DNA from: Methylobacterium frigidaeris | GTDB taxonomy: Bacteria; Pseudomonadota; Alphaproteobacteria; Rhizobiales; Beijerinckiaceae | Assembly: GCF_022179185.1 (NCBI RefSeq) | Contig: NZ_BPQJ01000003.1 | Span: 26,359 to 90,358, forward strand | DNA: 64,000 nucleotides | Direction of reading: 5' to 3' | Notes under the pieces: model-generated | What the model was told of the DNA's origin: nothing | The model's database searches: none | The model's input: only the letters and a program-made list of their open reading frames with translations | Shown here: one piece after another, positions 15,770 through 24,227 of the stretch | Position numbering within the stretch: the stretch's first letter is position 1 | Layout: every line of letters begins with the position of its first letter | Made by a program: the position numbers and the translations under genes

Positions 15770-16738
15770 TCAGTCGACTGCCGCGCCGCAATTGCGCCCG
15801 CGGGCGATGCGGGTGGTCAGGCCCGGGTGGCAGGCGCGCAGGGACGCGACCAGCCCCTCGGCCTGCGCGTCGTTGCCGACGAGCGCGAAGCCGGTCGGCC
15901 CCCAGGAGCTCTGGCCGAAGCCGGCGATGCCGGCCGCCTCCACGTCGGCGAGCGCCGCCGCCACCGCGGCGCTGGCGTAGCGCCCGCCCTGGTGGGGCGC
16001 GAAGTAGTCGCCGATCCGGCGCTGGATCGCGGTGATCCCGGCGCCGAACCGCGCCAGGTCCTCCGTCACGACGGCCGGCAGCACCTGCATCAGCACCGTG
16101 CGGCAGATCTCGGCCGCCTCCGGCGCGGGAAAACGCGGGAGTTCGCGGAAGGCGCGGCGCTCCTCGGCGCCGTGCACGCCGGTACGACCGGCATCGAGCA
16201 GCAGCACCACCCGCCAGGTGTCGGGGAAGGGCAGCCGCGCGATCACCGGCGGCGGCGCCTCGCTGTCGTCGCGGCCGCCATCGACGATCAGGCCGCCAGT
16301 GACGAAGGCGGCAAGGCCCACGCCGGAGCGGTTGCCGCGGTCGAGGACGTCCGCGAAGGCAGCCGGCGCGAAGGGCGCGCCGTGGAGCGCGGCCAGGGCT
16401 GCCGCGACCGAGAGGGCGAGCTGCGTGCCGGAGCCGAAGCCCGCATGGGCCGGGATGAGGTCGGCGAGGTGGAACGCCCCCGTCTCTGGCACACCGAGAT
16501 GGCGGGCCGCGAGGGCCGCGTAGCCGCGCACCCGCTCGCACTCGGCGGCGAGGCCGGGAATCTCGGACCCGGTAACGGTCAAGGTGTCGGCGCGGGTGGC
16601 GGTGAGGTCGATTCCGGGCGCGTCGAGCCCGAGGCCGATGCTGCCGAAGCGCCGGCCGAGCCCGCCATGCAGGTCGAGGAAGCCGAAATGCAGCCGGGCC
16701 GGCGCGCGCACCCGCACCGTTGCTCGCGCCGTTCCCAC
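15770..16738 (-). CDS. Orf4, beta-ribofuranosylaminobenzene 5'-phosphate (beta-RFAP) synthase
   Basis: 322 residues from the GTG at 16738. A GHMP-kinase-like fold is visible: APARLHFGFLDLHGG, then GSIGLGLDAP, and the glycine-rich phosphate loop IPAHAGFGSGTQLALSVAAA. The C-terminal half has GFGQSSWGPTGFALV. Beta-RFAP synthase couples para-aminobenzoate to PRPP with loss of CO2, the first committed step of H4MPT synthesis. The frame is open far upstream and contains no ATG near the conserved N-terminus; GTG 16738 or TTG 16750 are the candidate starts. It diverges from fhcB, leaving about 250 bases for promoters. Confidence 0.9.
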   Translation of the reverse strand: MGTARATVRVRAPARLHFGFLDLHGGLGRRFGSIGLGLDAPGIDLTATRADTLTVTGSEIPGLAAECERVRGYAALAARHLGVPETGAFHLADLIPAHAGFGSGTQLALSVAAALAALHGAPFAPAAFADVLDRGNRSGVGLAAFVTGGLIVDGGRDDSEAPPPVIARLPFPDTWRVVLLLDAGRTGVHGAEERRAFRELPRFPAPEAAEICRTVLMQVLPAVVTEDLARFGAGITAIQRRIGDYFAPHQGGRYASAAVAAALADVEAAGIAGFGQSSWGPTGFALVGNDAQAEGLVASLRACHPGLTTRIARGRNCGAAVD

Positions 16739-16987
16739 CTCGTGCGCCAAACCGGCCTCGCTTCCTGCCCCGGATTCCCCGGCTCCCCGTGGGGCCGTCT
16801 CATCCTGAAGGGCCGGACTGTCCCACACCGCCCGCCGGCTGGGCAACTCGGGATCGGCGGATATGTGCCCGCCGGCCGTGCGCGAAGCCGGACTTTCGGG
16901 GGACTTGCCTGCCCGGGCGCCCGGATGCGACCGTTCCCGATGCACCGGCGAGTTGCGGGGCGAGCGGCAGGGGTTGAGCGAGGGCGG
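16739..16987. promoter_or_regulatory. Divergent promoter region orf4/fhcB
   Basis: 249 bases between the divergent beta-RFAP synthase and fhcBADC starts. It must hold the promoter for the four-gene fhc operon and probably that of orf4. No convincing -35/-10 pair or dyad could be picked by eye. Confidence 0.45.
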
Positions 16988-18121
16988 ATGACAGCCTGGA
17001 TCAATGGGCAGGCAGTGGTGCGGGACGAGGCGGTGGCTGCCGCCGCCGCCCTGCTGGCGGGCGCGCGAAGCCCGGTCTTCGCCGGGCTCTGCGCCGAGAC
17101 GGCAGCCGTGCAGGCGGCGTTCGACCTCGCCCGCGTGATCGGCGCCTCGCTCGATCCCGTCGCAGGATCCTCGCTCTACGCCGATCTCGGGGCGCTGGCC
17201 TCCGGCGGCGCGATGACGACCACCCCGGCCGAGGCGCGCGGGCGGGCCGATCTGGTGCTGGCGCTCGGCGCCGCGCCCTGGGCCTCCGATATCGTGACCG
17301 AACTGGCGGCGGAAGGTCCGGTGCGTGGCCGCGCCGCCGGGCGGTCCCGCACGCTCCTCGCCCTCGGGGGGGGCGGGGACGGAGCCGTGCAGCACATCGC
17401 CTATCCGGCCGGCGAGGCCGGGCTCGCGGCGGCGATCGGCCTTCTGCGCGGCCTCGTCGCCGGCCGCATCGCCGGTCCTCACCCCCTCGCCGACCTTGCG
17501 GCGCGCCTGCGCGAGGCGCTCTACGGCGTGGTTCTCTACGACCCCGCCGAGATCGGCGCCCTCGGGGCCGAGATGCTGAACGGCCTCGTCAAGGACCTGA
17601 ACGAGACCACCCGCTGCTTCGCCCTGCCCCTCGGCGACCCCTACCAGGGCCGGGCCGTCGCCCAGGTCGCGGCCTGGAGCACCGGCCAGGGTCCGCGGGT
17701 CGGCTACGGCCGCGGCCACCCTGAGCACGATCCCTGGCGCTTCGATGCGGAGCGCCAGGCCGCCGCCGGCGAGGTCGACGCCGCCCTCTGGCTCGCCTCC
17801 CTGCCGGCTCCTCTGCCCACCTGGATCCGCACCGTCCCGACCGTGGCGCTCCTCGGCGAACCGAAGGGAGACGAGGCCCGGGTGGTGATCGGCGTCGGCG
17901 TGCCGGGCGAGGCCCTGGGCGCCGCCCTCTGGCACCCGCGCCGCGCCGCGATCGCCTGGCAGGAGCCCCGGCAAGAACCCCGACAAGAACCCCAGCAAGA
18001 TCCCCAGCGGGAACCCGGTTCACCGCTGCCGGGGATAAGTCCCGCCGCCGCGATCCTCGCCGAGCTCCAGGCCCGGCTCGCTGCTTCTCCTGCCCCGCAC
18101 CCGGAGCGCGCCTCATGCTGA
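16988..18121 (+). CDS. fhcB: Formyltransferase/hydrolase complex subunit B
   Basis: 377 residues related to the molybdopterin-type subunit B of formylmethanofuran dehydrogenase. It shows the blocks SPVFAGLCAETAAVQAAFDL, GASLDPVAGSSLYADLGAL, DLVLALGAAPW and VVLYDPAEIGALG. In bacteria the Fhc complex does not reduce CO2 and FhcB is a shortened, non-redox form; the length here fits that. Residues 325-343 form a charged repeat (QEPR units) in the C-terminal linker, encoded by 12-bp repeats. It is first gene of fhcBADC and its end overlaps fhcA by 7 bases. Confidence 0.92.
   Translation: MTAWINGQAVVRDEAVAAAAALLAGARSPVFAGLCAETAAVQAAFDLARVIGASLDPVAGSSLYADLGALASGGAMTTTPAEARGRADLVLALGAAPWASDIVTELAAEGPVRGRAAGRSRTLLALGGGGDGAVQHIAYPAGEAGLAAAIGLLRGLVAGRIAGPHPLADLAARLREALYGVVLYDPAEIGALGAEMLNGLVKDLNETTRCFALPLGDPYQGRAVAQVAAWSTGQGPRVGYGRGHPEHDPWRFDAERQAAAGEVDAALWLASLPAPLPTWIRTVPTVALLGEPKGDEARVVIGVGVPGEALGAALWHPRRAAIAWQEPRQEPRQEPQQDPQREPGSPLPGISPAAAILAELQARLAASPAPHPERASC
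17960..18016 (+). repeat. 12-bp tandem repeat inside fhcB
   Basis: Four 12-bp units plus a partial fifth, for example CAAGAACCCCGA (17972-17983), encoding QEPR, QEPR, QEPQ, QDPQ, REP. The repeat is in frame and lies in a probable flexible linker before the last helix of FhcB. Confidence 0.85.
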
Positions 18122-19743
18122 CCCGCATCGCCGGCGGCCGGGTGATCGATCCGACCGCCTCGCGTGACGCCATCGGTGACGTCTGGGTCGAGGACGGCCG
18201 GGTCGTCGCCCCCTCCGACCGCGCCCCCGACCGCACCATCGACGCCGCCGGCTGCGTCGTCATGGCGGGCGGCGTCGAGGTCCATTCGCACATCGCCGGC
18301 GGCAACGTGGTGCTGGCGCGCCTGCTGCTGCCGGAGCTGGGCGTCTCCGAGCCCGACGCGCCGAACCCGCACGGCTCCGGCCGCGACGTCGGAATGCTCT
18401 ACGCCCGGATGGGCTACACCACCGCGGTCGAGCCGGCGATGCCGCCTGTCAACGCGCTGGCGACCCAGCTCGAACTCGCCGAGATCCCGCTCCTCGACCG
18501 GGGCGGCTTGTGCGTGATGGGCAACGACGACCACCTGCTCCAGCTCTTGCGCGATCGGGCGGGCGCGAACGCGGTGCGCGACCTCGTCGCCCTCAACGTC
18601 GCGACCTCGCGGGCGCTCGGCGTCAAGGTGATCAATGCCGGCGGCGCCGACGCCTTCAAGGACGGGGCGGTGCGCTTCTCCCTCGACGACGAGGTGCCGG
18701 CCTACGGGCTGACCTCTCGGACGATCCTCAACGGGCTCCTCGACGCCGTCGAGGCGCTCAAGGTGCCCCACCCGCTCCACGTCCATTGCAGCAACCTCGG
18801 CCTGCCGGGGGCCGATGACAGCCTGATCGAGACCCTGGCGGCGGCGGAAGGGCGGCGCATTCATTTCGCCCACGCGCAGTTCTACGCCTACGCCGCCGTC
18901 GACAAGGACAATCCGCTGACCGGCGGCTTCGCGTCCGCCGCGCCGCGCATCGCCGAGGCCTTGAGCCGCCACCCCAACGCCACCCTCGATATCGGCCAGG
19001 TGGTGTTCGGCCAGACCGCGACGATCTCCCTCGACATCCTGCGCCAGTTCTCCGGCCGCAAGGCGGCGAGCCCGCGCAAATGGATCGTCAATGCGGGCGA
19101 CGCCGAGGGCGGCGGCATCGTGCCGTTCCGCTACCGCGACCGCGGCCCGACCTCCTCGCTGCAATTCGCCATCGGGCTCGAGCTGATGCTGCTCTCGCCC
19201 GACCCGGAGCGCACCATCCTGACCACCGACCACCCCAATGGCGGACCGTTCACCGCCTATCCGCGCATCCTCCACCTCCTGATGGACAAGGAGGCCCGCG
19301 ACCGGGAGCTCGCCGCCCACCCGAAGGTCGCGGCCGAGCGGTCGAGCCTCTCAGGCCTCGAGCGCGAATACACCCTCACCGAGGTGGCGCAGCTCACCCG
19401 CTCCGGCCCGGCCAAGCTCTTAGGGCTCACCGATCGCGGTCACCTGCGTCCCGGGGCCAGGGCCGACATCGCGGTCTACCGCGACCAGCCGGACCGGACC
19501 GCGATGTTTTCCCGCGCCCACCGGGTGCTCAAGGACGGGGCGGTGATCGTCGAGGACGGCGAGATCGTCGCCTGGGCCCGCGGTCGCACGCTGTCCCTCT
19601 CCGTCGAGGCTGATGCCGGCATGGCGCGGCGGACCGACGCGTACCTCCAGGGCCGCTTCGGCGCCGGGCTGTCGAGCTTCACCGTGCCGGACGCGGCCTT
19701 TCCCGGCCGTGACGTCTTCGAGGCGGTGTCATGCCGGACTTGA
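18115..19743 (+). CDS. fhcA: Formyltransferase/hydrolase complex subunit A (amidohydrolase)
   Basis: 542 residues of the metal-dependent amidohydrolase superfamily. FhcA hydrolyses formyl-methylofuran to formate. Visible metal-site residues are H57 and H59 (EVHSHIAGGN), K182 in NAGGADAFKDG as the likely carboxylated bridging lysine, and H222/H224 in HVHCSNLG. TTDHPNGGPF carries a later Asp/His. Translation is coupled on both sides: it overlaps fhcB by 7 bases and fhcD by 13. The start ATG at 18115 is fixed by alignment of MLTRIAGGRVIDP with the family. Confidence 0.95.
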   Translation: MLTRIAGGRVIDPTASRDAIGDVWVEDGRVVAPSDRAPDRTIDAAGCVVMAGGVEVHSHIAGGNVVLARLLLPELGVSEPDAPNPHGSGRDVGMLYARMGYTTAVEPAMPPVNALATQLELAEIPLLDRGGLCVMGNDDHLLQLLRDRAGANAVRDLVALNVATSRALGVKVINAGGADAFKDGAVRFSLDDEVPAYGLTSRTILNGLLDAVEALKVPHPLHVHCSNLGLPGADDSLIETLAAAEGRRIHFAHAQFYAYAAVDKDNPLTGGFASAAPRIAEALSRHPNATLDIGQVVFGQTATISLDILRQFSGRKAASPRKWIVNAGDAEGGGIVPFRYRDRGPTSSLQFAIGLELMLLSPDPERTILTTDHPNGGPFTAYPRILHLLMDKEARDRELAAHPKVAAERSSLSGLEREYTLTEVAQLTRSGPAKLLGLTDRGHLRPGARADIAVYRDQPDRTAMFSRAHRVLKDGAVIVEDGEIVAWARGRTLSLSVEADAGMARRTDAYLQGRFGAGLSSFTVPDAAFPGRDVFEAVSCRT

Positions 19744-20663
19744 TTCTCCACGGCATCCGGGTCGAGGACACCTTCGCGGAGGCGTTCGACATGGCGGCCA
19801 CCGCCCTGGTGCTCACCGCCGAGACGCCCGAATGGGCGTTGATCGCCGCGACCACCATGACGGGCTTCGCCACCTCGGTGATCGGCTGCGGCGCCGAGGC
19901 CGGCATCGACGCCGTGCTCTCCCCCGACGAGACCCCGGACGGTCGCCCCGGCGTGCGGGTGCTGCTGTTCGGCTTCGATGCCGGCGGCCTCAAGGACCAG
20001 CTCCTGCGCCGGGTCGGGCAATGCGTGCTCACCTCGCCGGGCAGCGCGGTCTTCGCCGGGATTGCCTGGGACGATCCCAATGTCGGCAAGGCGCTGAAGC
20101 TCGGCGGCGCCATCCGCTACTTCGGCGACGGCTTCGCCACCGCCAAGCGGGTCGCCGGCCGGCGCTACTGGCGCACGCCGGTGATGGACGGCGAGTTCCT
20201 GTGCGAGCATTCCGTGCCGACGGTCGGCGGCGCGGTCGGCGGCGGCAACCTGCTGTTTCTCGGCCGGCGCTTCGCAGAGACCCTGCGGGTGGCCGAGATC
20301 GCGGTCGCGGCGGCGCGAGCCGTGCCGGACGCGATCCTGCCCTTCCCGGGCGGCGTGGTGCGCTCCGGCTCCAAGGTCGGGGCGCGCACCAAGGGCATGA
20401 TGGCCTCGACCAACGACGCCTATTGCCCGACCCTGAAGGGCCGCGCCGGCTCGGCCCTGCCGCCGGAGGTCGACGTGGTGCTGGAGATCGTCATCGACGG
20501 GCTCTCGGCGGGAAGCGTGGCGGCGGCGATGCGGGCGGCGCTCCACGCCTCGACCAAGGCGGGCGGCGAACTCGGCCTCGTCGCGGTCACGGCGGGCAAT
20601 TACGGCGGCAATCTCGGCCGCCACCACTTCCACCTCCGCGATCTCATCGGGGAGGCCGCATGA
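19731..20663 (+). CDS. fhcD: Formylmethanofuran:H4MPT formyltransferase subunit D
   Basis: 310 residues. FhcD moves the formyl group from formyl-H4MPT to methylofuran inside the Fhc complex. The N-terminal domain (VEDTFAEAFDMAATALVLTA, then TMTGFATSVIGCGAEAG) and C-terminal domain (GARTKGMMASTNDAYCPTLK) match archaeal Ftr in order and length. The ATG lies inside the end of fhcA (13-base overlap) and the stop overlaps fhcC by 4 bases. Confidence 0.95.
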   Translation: MPDLILHGIRVEDTFAEAFDMAATALVLTAETPEWALIAATTMTGFATSVIGCGAEAGIDAVLSPDETPDGRPGVRVLLFGFDAGGLKDQLLRRVGQCVLTSPGSAVFAGIAWDDPNVGKALKLGGAIRYFGDGFATAKRVAGRRYWRTPVMDGEFLCEHSVPTVGGAVGGGNLLFLGRRFAETLRVAEIAVAAARAVPDAILPFPGGVVRSGSKVGARTKGMMASTNDAYCPTLKGRAGSALPPEVDVVLEIVIDGLSAGSVAAAMRAALHASTKAGGELGLVAVTAGNYGGNLGRHHFHLRDLIGEAA

Positions 20664-21457
20664 GCACCCTCACCTTGCGCGAGGCGCCGCCGGAGCGCCT
20701 GGACCTTACCGGTCTCGACCCCGCGCGGCTCGCCGGCCTGTCGGAGGCCGAGGCCGCCCGCTTGGCCGTCGGCACCAGCCGCCGCGGCTTGACCCTCGGC
20801 GACTGCTTCGCGATCAGCCTTGACGGATCGGACTGCTTACGGATCCTCGGCGCCACCGACCGCCTGGACCGGGTCGGGGCCGGCCTCGCCGCCGGGCGGA
20901 TCGTGGTCGAGGGCGATGTCGGCCAGCGACTCGGCGCCGGCATGCGAGGGGGCACCCTCACCGTCAGCGGCTCCGCCGGCCCCTTCGCCGGCACGGCGGC
21001 CACGGGCGGCACGATCCGCATCGCGGGCGACGCCGCCGGGAGCGCCGGCGGCGCGGTCCACGGCGCGGCGGCCGGGCTCGACGGCGCGACGCTGGTGATC
21101 GGAGGAAGCGCGGGCGACCGCCTCGGCGACCGGATGCGCGCCGGCTTGATCGTGGCGAAGCGCGCCGGGGTGCATGCCGGCGCCCGGATGATCGCCGGCA
21201 CGATCGTGGCGGACGAGATCGGCGATTATCCCGGCTACGGCATGCGCCGCGGCACCCTGGTCGCCGCCCGCCACGGCGCCCTGCTGCCGACCTTCGTGGA
21301 GACGGGACGGCAGGATCTCGTGGTGCTGCGGCTGCTGGCGAAATCGCTGCAGGCCCTGGCGCCGGAAGCGGCGGCGCTCCTGCGGGCGCCGTTGCGCCGG
21401 TATTCGGGCGACCTCGCGACCCTGGGCAAGGGGGAGCTGTTCGCGCCGGTGGGGTGA
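20660..21457 (+). CDS. fhcC: Formyltransferase/hydrolase complex subunit C
   Basis: 265 residues. It has the right-handed beta-helix with repeated Gly-rich turns typical of subunit C and of the glutamate-synthase C-terminal domain: VEGDVGQRLGAGMRGGTLTV, GGTIRIAGDAAGSAGG, VIGGSAGDRLGDRMRAG and MIAGTIVADEIGDYPGYG. It is a structural/scaffold subunit of Fhc. It overlaps fhcD by 4 bases (ATGA) and is the last gene of the operon; a hairpin and a dispersed repeat follow. Confidence 0.94.
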   Translation: MSTLTLREAPPERLDLTGLDPARLAGLSEAEAARLAVGTSRRGLTLGDCFAISLDGSDCLRILGATDRLDRVGAGLAAGRIVVEGDVGQRLGAGMRGGTLTVSGSAGPFAGTAATGGTIRIAGDAAGSAGGAVHGAAAGLDGATLVIGGSAGDRLGDRMRAGLIVAKRAGVHAGARMIAGTIVADEIGDYPGYGMRRGTLVAARHGALLPTFVETGRQDLVVLRLLAKSLQALAPEAAALLRAPLRRYSGDLATLGKGELFAPVG

Positions 21458-21514
21458 GCGCCGGTCGACGGCCGGCACGGCAACTGCGAAAACGTCTCCA
21501 CCTCACAGAGCCGT

Positions 21515-21544
21515 CCCGGGGCTCGCCGAAGGCGAGAGCCCGGG
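21515..21544 (+). terminator. Candidate fhc operon terminator hairpin
   Basis: CCCGGGGCTCGCC (21515-21527), loop GAA, and GGCGAGAGCCCGGG (21531-21544) form a long GC-rich hairpin with a small internal bulge, 58 bases after the fhcC stop. No U-tract follows. It lies in the 230-base gap between fhcC and a convergent gene. Confidence 0.5.
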
Positions 21545-21615
21545 CTCCAGAGCCGCAGGTGGTTCTCCACGGAAAGAGACGCGTCTCGCCTCCTCCCGAG
21601 ACGCCTGAGTGTCTT

Positions 21616-21649
21616 GATCCCGGGCTCCCTGCGCGGCCCCGGGATGACG
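21616..21649. repeat. Dispersed palindromic repeat family B, copy 1
   Basis: GATCCCGGGCTCCCTGCGCG followed by GCCCCGGGATGACG. The same palindromic unit recurs at 52228-52263 and 60574-60608 (general form GTCATTCCGGG, GCTGCGC, CCCCGGAATGAC). All three copies sit between genes. Confidence 0.8.
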
Positions 21650-21687
21650 CGGAGGGTCCTAAAGACGTCGCCGAGGGATCCGCCGGC

Positions 21688-22305
21688 TCACAACCGCTCC
21701 TGAATCTTCCTCGCGATCGTCCCCAGCCGCTGCTCCAGCAGGGTCGGCACTTCGCAGACATAGGTCAGCGATTGGCTGCGCTCCTGAAAGATGCGCTTGT
21801 CCCAGTTGAAGCGGGTCTCCAGCTCGGCGAGCTCCTTGGTGTCGGGCACGTCCGGCGCGGTCTTCACCTCGCTGATCCGGCCGGCTTCGTCGCGGATGCG
21901 CTCGGCCATCACCCGCTGGCCGCGGGCGTAGCGGCCGATGCCGGCCACGACCTTGTCGCGCTCGCCGTTCAGCACCTCGAACACCCCGGCGAAGACCCGG
22001 GTCAGGCGGAGTGCCTTCTGGTCCGCCGGGAGCTTCGCCACGAAGCCATTGAGGAGGCCGTCGACCTCCTCCACCGGCAGCCGGCGCGAGGCGATCTTCT
22101 GCGCGAGCAGGGCCGCCTCGGTGTCGTTGCCCCAGTCCGTGAGCGCCTGGCTCGGGTCGGGCCCGGTCCAGACCGCGCCGGGGCCTAGCGTCGAGACCTT
22201 GCGCTGGGCACAGGGCCAGTCGGGATCGGCCTTCGGTTGCGCAAGCGCCGGGGCGGCGGAGAGGATCAGGAGCGTGGCGAGGGCGGTGCGGAGCATCGTG
22301 GGCAT
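21688..22305 (-). CDS. Exported protein, last gene of the lut-like operon
   Basis: 205 residues with a cleavable signal peptide (MLRTALATLLILSAAPALAQ). It matches no named domain, but its position after the ABC permease fits the exported LutG protein of the Methylorubrum lanthanide-utilisation operon. The mature protein starts with DPDWPCAQRKVSTLGPGAVW and continues with charged helices; two Cys residues (PCAQ near the N-terminus, YVCEVP near the C-terminus) could form a disulfide in the periplasm. Start at 22305 or 22296. The gene follows the permease by 17 bases. Confidence 0.75.
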   Translation of the reverse strand: MPTMLRTALATLLILSAAPALAQPKADPDWPCAQRKVSTLGPGAVWTGPDPSQALTDWGNDTEAALLAQKIASRRLPVEEVDGLLNGFVAKLPADQKALRLTRVFAGVFEVLNGERDKVVAGIGRYARGQRVMAERIRDEAGRISEVKTAPDVPDTKELAELETRFNWDKRIFQERSQSLTYVCEVPTLLEQRLGTIARKIQERL

Positions 22306-22322
22306 CTCTGGTTGAAGGGCGG

Positions 22323-23180
22323 TCAGCCCGCCTCCCCGGCCGGGCCGCCGCGCCGGGCGAGCAACCCGCGGCCGGGATCGTAGGCGGCCACCGCCATGAC
22401 GAAGAACGCGATCCCGGTCCCGACCACGACCGCGCAGGAGACCGGGTTGAAGGCGCCGTAGAGGGCAAAGCGCACCAGCTCGACGGCGTGGGTGAAGGGA
22501 TTGATCTGGCAGATCCAGTACAGCGTCGCGCTCGACTCGTTGACCCGCCAGAGCGGGTAGAGCGCCGAGGAGGCGAAGAACATCGGGAAGATCACGAAGT
22601 TCATCACGCTGGCGAAGTTCTCGAGCTGGCGCACGAGCGACGACAGGAACAGCCCGATCGCCCCCAGCATCAGCCCCGAGGCCAGGAAGGCCGGCAGGGC
22701 CAGGAGATAGCCGGCCCACGGGATGTCGGTCTCGAAGAAGCTCGCGATGGCGAGGAACACGTAGGCCTGGATCAGCGACACGATCACGCCGGCGATGAGC
22801 TTGGCGAGGAGCAGGCTCCAGCGAGGATAGGGGCTGGTGAGCAGTACCCGCATCGAGCCGACCTCGCGGTCGTAGACCATCGACAGCGAGGATTGCATGC
22901 CATTGAACAGCTGGATCATCACCGCGAGGCCCGGCACGACGTAGACCTCGTAGAGCACGTAGGTCTCGTAAGGCGGCGTGATCGACAGGCCCAGCGTGTT
23001 GCGGAACCCCGCCGCGAAGATGAACAGCCACACCAGCGGCCGAACCAGGGCGGAGAAGAACCGCTCCTTCTGGTTGAAGAAGCGGAGCAGCTCCCGGCGC
23101 ACGATGCCGGCCAGCGCGATGAGGTAGCCGCCGGCATCGAGCCGGCCGCGCACCGGGGTGAGGACCGTCCCTGCGCTCAT
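22323..23180 (-). CDS. lutF: ABC-2 type permease, LutF/PedC-like
   Basis: 285 residues with six hydrophobic segments and the ABC-2 pattern. Seen are ELLRFFNQKERFFSALVRPL before the first helix, VPGLAVMIQLFNGMQSSLSM, the DREVGSMRVLLTSPYPRW loop, and PLWRVNESSATLYWICQINP near the end. This is the permease subfamily linked to PQQ-dependent alcohol dehydrogenases (PedC) and to lanthanide transport (LutF). ABC-2 permeases are usually exporters, yet the operon has a binding protein, so transport direction cannot be read from sequence. It overlaps the ATPase gene by 4 bases. Confidence 0.88.
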   Translation of the reverse strand: MSAGTVLTPVRGRLDAGGYLIALAGIVRRELLRFFNQKERFFSALVRPLVWLFIFAAGFRNTLGLSITPPYETYVLYEVYVVPGLAVMIQLFNGMQSSLSMVYDREVGSMRVLLTSPYPRWSLLLAKLIAGVIVSLIQAYVFLAIASFFETDIPWAGYLLALPAFLASGLMLGAIGLFLSSLVRQLENFASVMNFVIFPMFFASSALYPLWRVNESSATLYWICQINPFTHAVELVRFALYGAFNPVSCAVVVGTGIAFFVMAVAAYDPGRGLLARRGGPAGEAG

Positions 23181-23926
23181 GCCACTCTCCTGGGGCCATC
23201 CGGCCCGCGCTCGGCGGTCATCTGGCGGAACGCCGTCTCGAGGGAGCCCGTCGGTTCGCTCAACGCCCCGGCGAGGCCGCGGGCGACGATGCGGCCGCGA
23301 TGCAGCACCACCACCCGGTCGTCAGGCGCGATCTCGTCGAAGATGTGGGTGGCCCAGAGCACCGACAGCCCCTCCTCCCGCACCAGCGCCCGCACGATGG
23401 CGACGATGTCGGCGCGGGATTCGAGGTCGAGGCCGACGGTGGGCTCGTCGAGGAGCAGGAGGTCGGGCGCGTGGATCAGCGCCCGGGCGATCTCGATCCG
23501 CCGCGATTGCCCCCCCGAGAGGGTGCGGATCTTGTCGTCTCGGCGCTCGACGAGGCCGATGCGGGTCAGAAGCGTCTCGATCCGCGCCAGCGCCGCCTTG
23601 CGGGGGATGCCGTGGAGCGCGGCGTGGTAGAGCAGGTTCTGGCGCACCGTCAGGTCGGTGTCGAGGGTGCGGGCCTGGAACACCACCCCGAGGCGGGCGA
23701 GCGCCCGCGAGGGCTCGCGGTCGAGGTCGTGCCCGAGCAGCGAGACCCGGCCGGCCTGGCTGGCATAGAGCCGCGTCACCACCGAGAACAGGGTGGTCTT
23801 GCCCGCCCCGTTCGGCCCGAGCAGAGCCACGAATGCCGCCCGCGGCACCTCGAACGACACGTCGTCGAGCGCGGTGCGGGCGCCGAAGCGGTGGCTCACC
23901 CCCTCGACCGCGAGGGCCGCGCTCAT
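23177..23926 (-). CDS. lutE: ABC transporter ATP-binding protein, LutE-like
   Basis: 249 residues with a complete nucleotide-binding domain: Walker A LLGPNGAGKTT, Q-loop VVFQARTL, signature LSGGQSRRIEIARAL, Walker B LLLLDEPTVGLD and switch His in WATHIF. It belongs to the subfamily found with PQQ-alcohol-dehydrogenase/lanthanide genes. The ATG at 23926 overlaps the stop of the small upstream gene by 4 bases, which decides the start over longer frames. It pairs with the ABC-2 permease. Confidence 0.9.
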   Translation of the reverse strand: MSAALAVEGVSHRFGARTALDDVSFEVPRAAFVALLGPNGAGKTTLFSVVTRLYASQAGRVSLLGHDLDREPSRALARLGVVFQARTLDTDLTVRQNLLYHAALHGIPRKAALARIETLLTRIGLVERRDDKIRTLSGGQSRRIEIARALIHAPDLLLLDEPTVGLDLESRADIVAIVRALVREEGLSVLWATHIFDEIAPDDRVVVLHRGRIVARGLAGALSEPTGSLETAFRQMTAERGPDGPRRVA

Positions 23927-24162
23927 CGGCCCATGGCCTTGCGGGCGTCGCGCACCGCGTCGAGGCACTCGTCGTACTCCTTCTCGCCGAGTTCCCGCTC
24001 GGCGATCCGCAATTCCTTCCTGAGGGTGCTGGCGACGGGCTCGGAGGGGGACTTCGCCAGCTCCGCCTTGATCGTCGCGATGCCGTCCCGGCACGCGGCC
24101 GCGTCGTCGGCGCGAGCGGGCAAAGCCGTCAGCAGGAGCAGGGCGGCGAGACGCAGGCGCAT
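23923..24162 (-). CDS. Small exported helical protein in the lut-like operon
   Basis: 79 residues with a signal peptide (MRLRLAALLLLTALPARADD). About 58 mature residues follow, with a Cys pair (DAAACRDGIATIK and EKEYDECLDAVRDARKAM) in two predicted helices that a disulfide could join as a hairpin. A longer frame upstream has no supporting start. The gene overlaps the ATPase by 4 bases, so it is a true member of the operon. No family recognised; a periplasmic accessory or chaperone is possible. Confidence 0.7.
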   Translation of the reverse strand: MRLRLAALLLLTALPARADDAAACRDGIATIKAELAKSPSEPVASTLRKELRIAERELGEKEYDECLDAVRDARKAMGR

Positions 24163-24227
24163 CCGGGGTTCCTCCGATCGTCGTTGCGGCCGATGTAGGC
24201 CGGGTTGCTGCGGCCCGCAAACCCTTG

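Noticed and set aside
16739..16987. N-terminal extension of beta-RFAP synthase through the open frame up to 17998
   Set aside because: The upstream frame is antisense to fhcB and lacks conservation; the family start is at the GTG near 16738.
14687..18121. A continuous plus-strand frame of over 1,100 codons across mtdB and orf4
   Set aside because: It is antisense to mtdB and beta-RFAP synthase, has repetitive Arg/Gly/Glu composition, and only its last part (from 16988) is the real fhcB. Very high GC removes stop codons in shadow frames.
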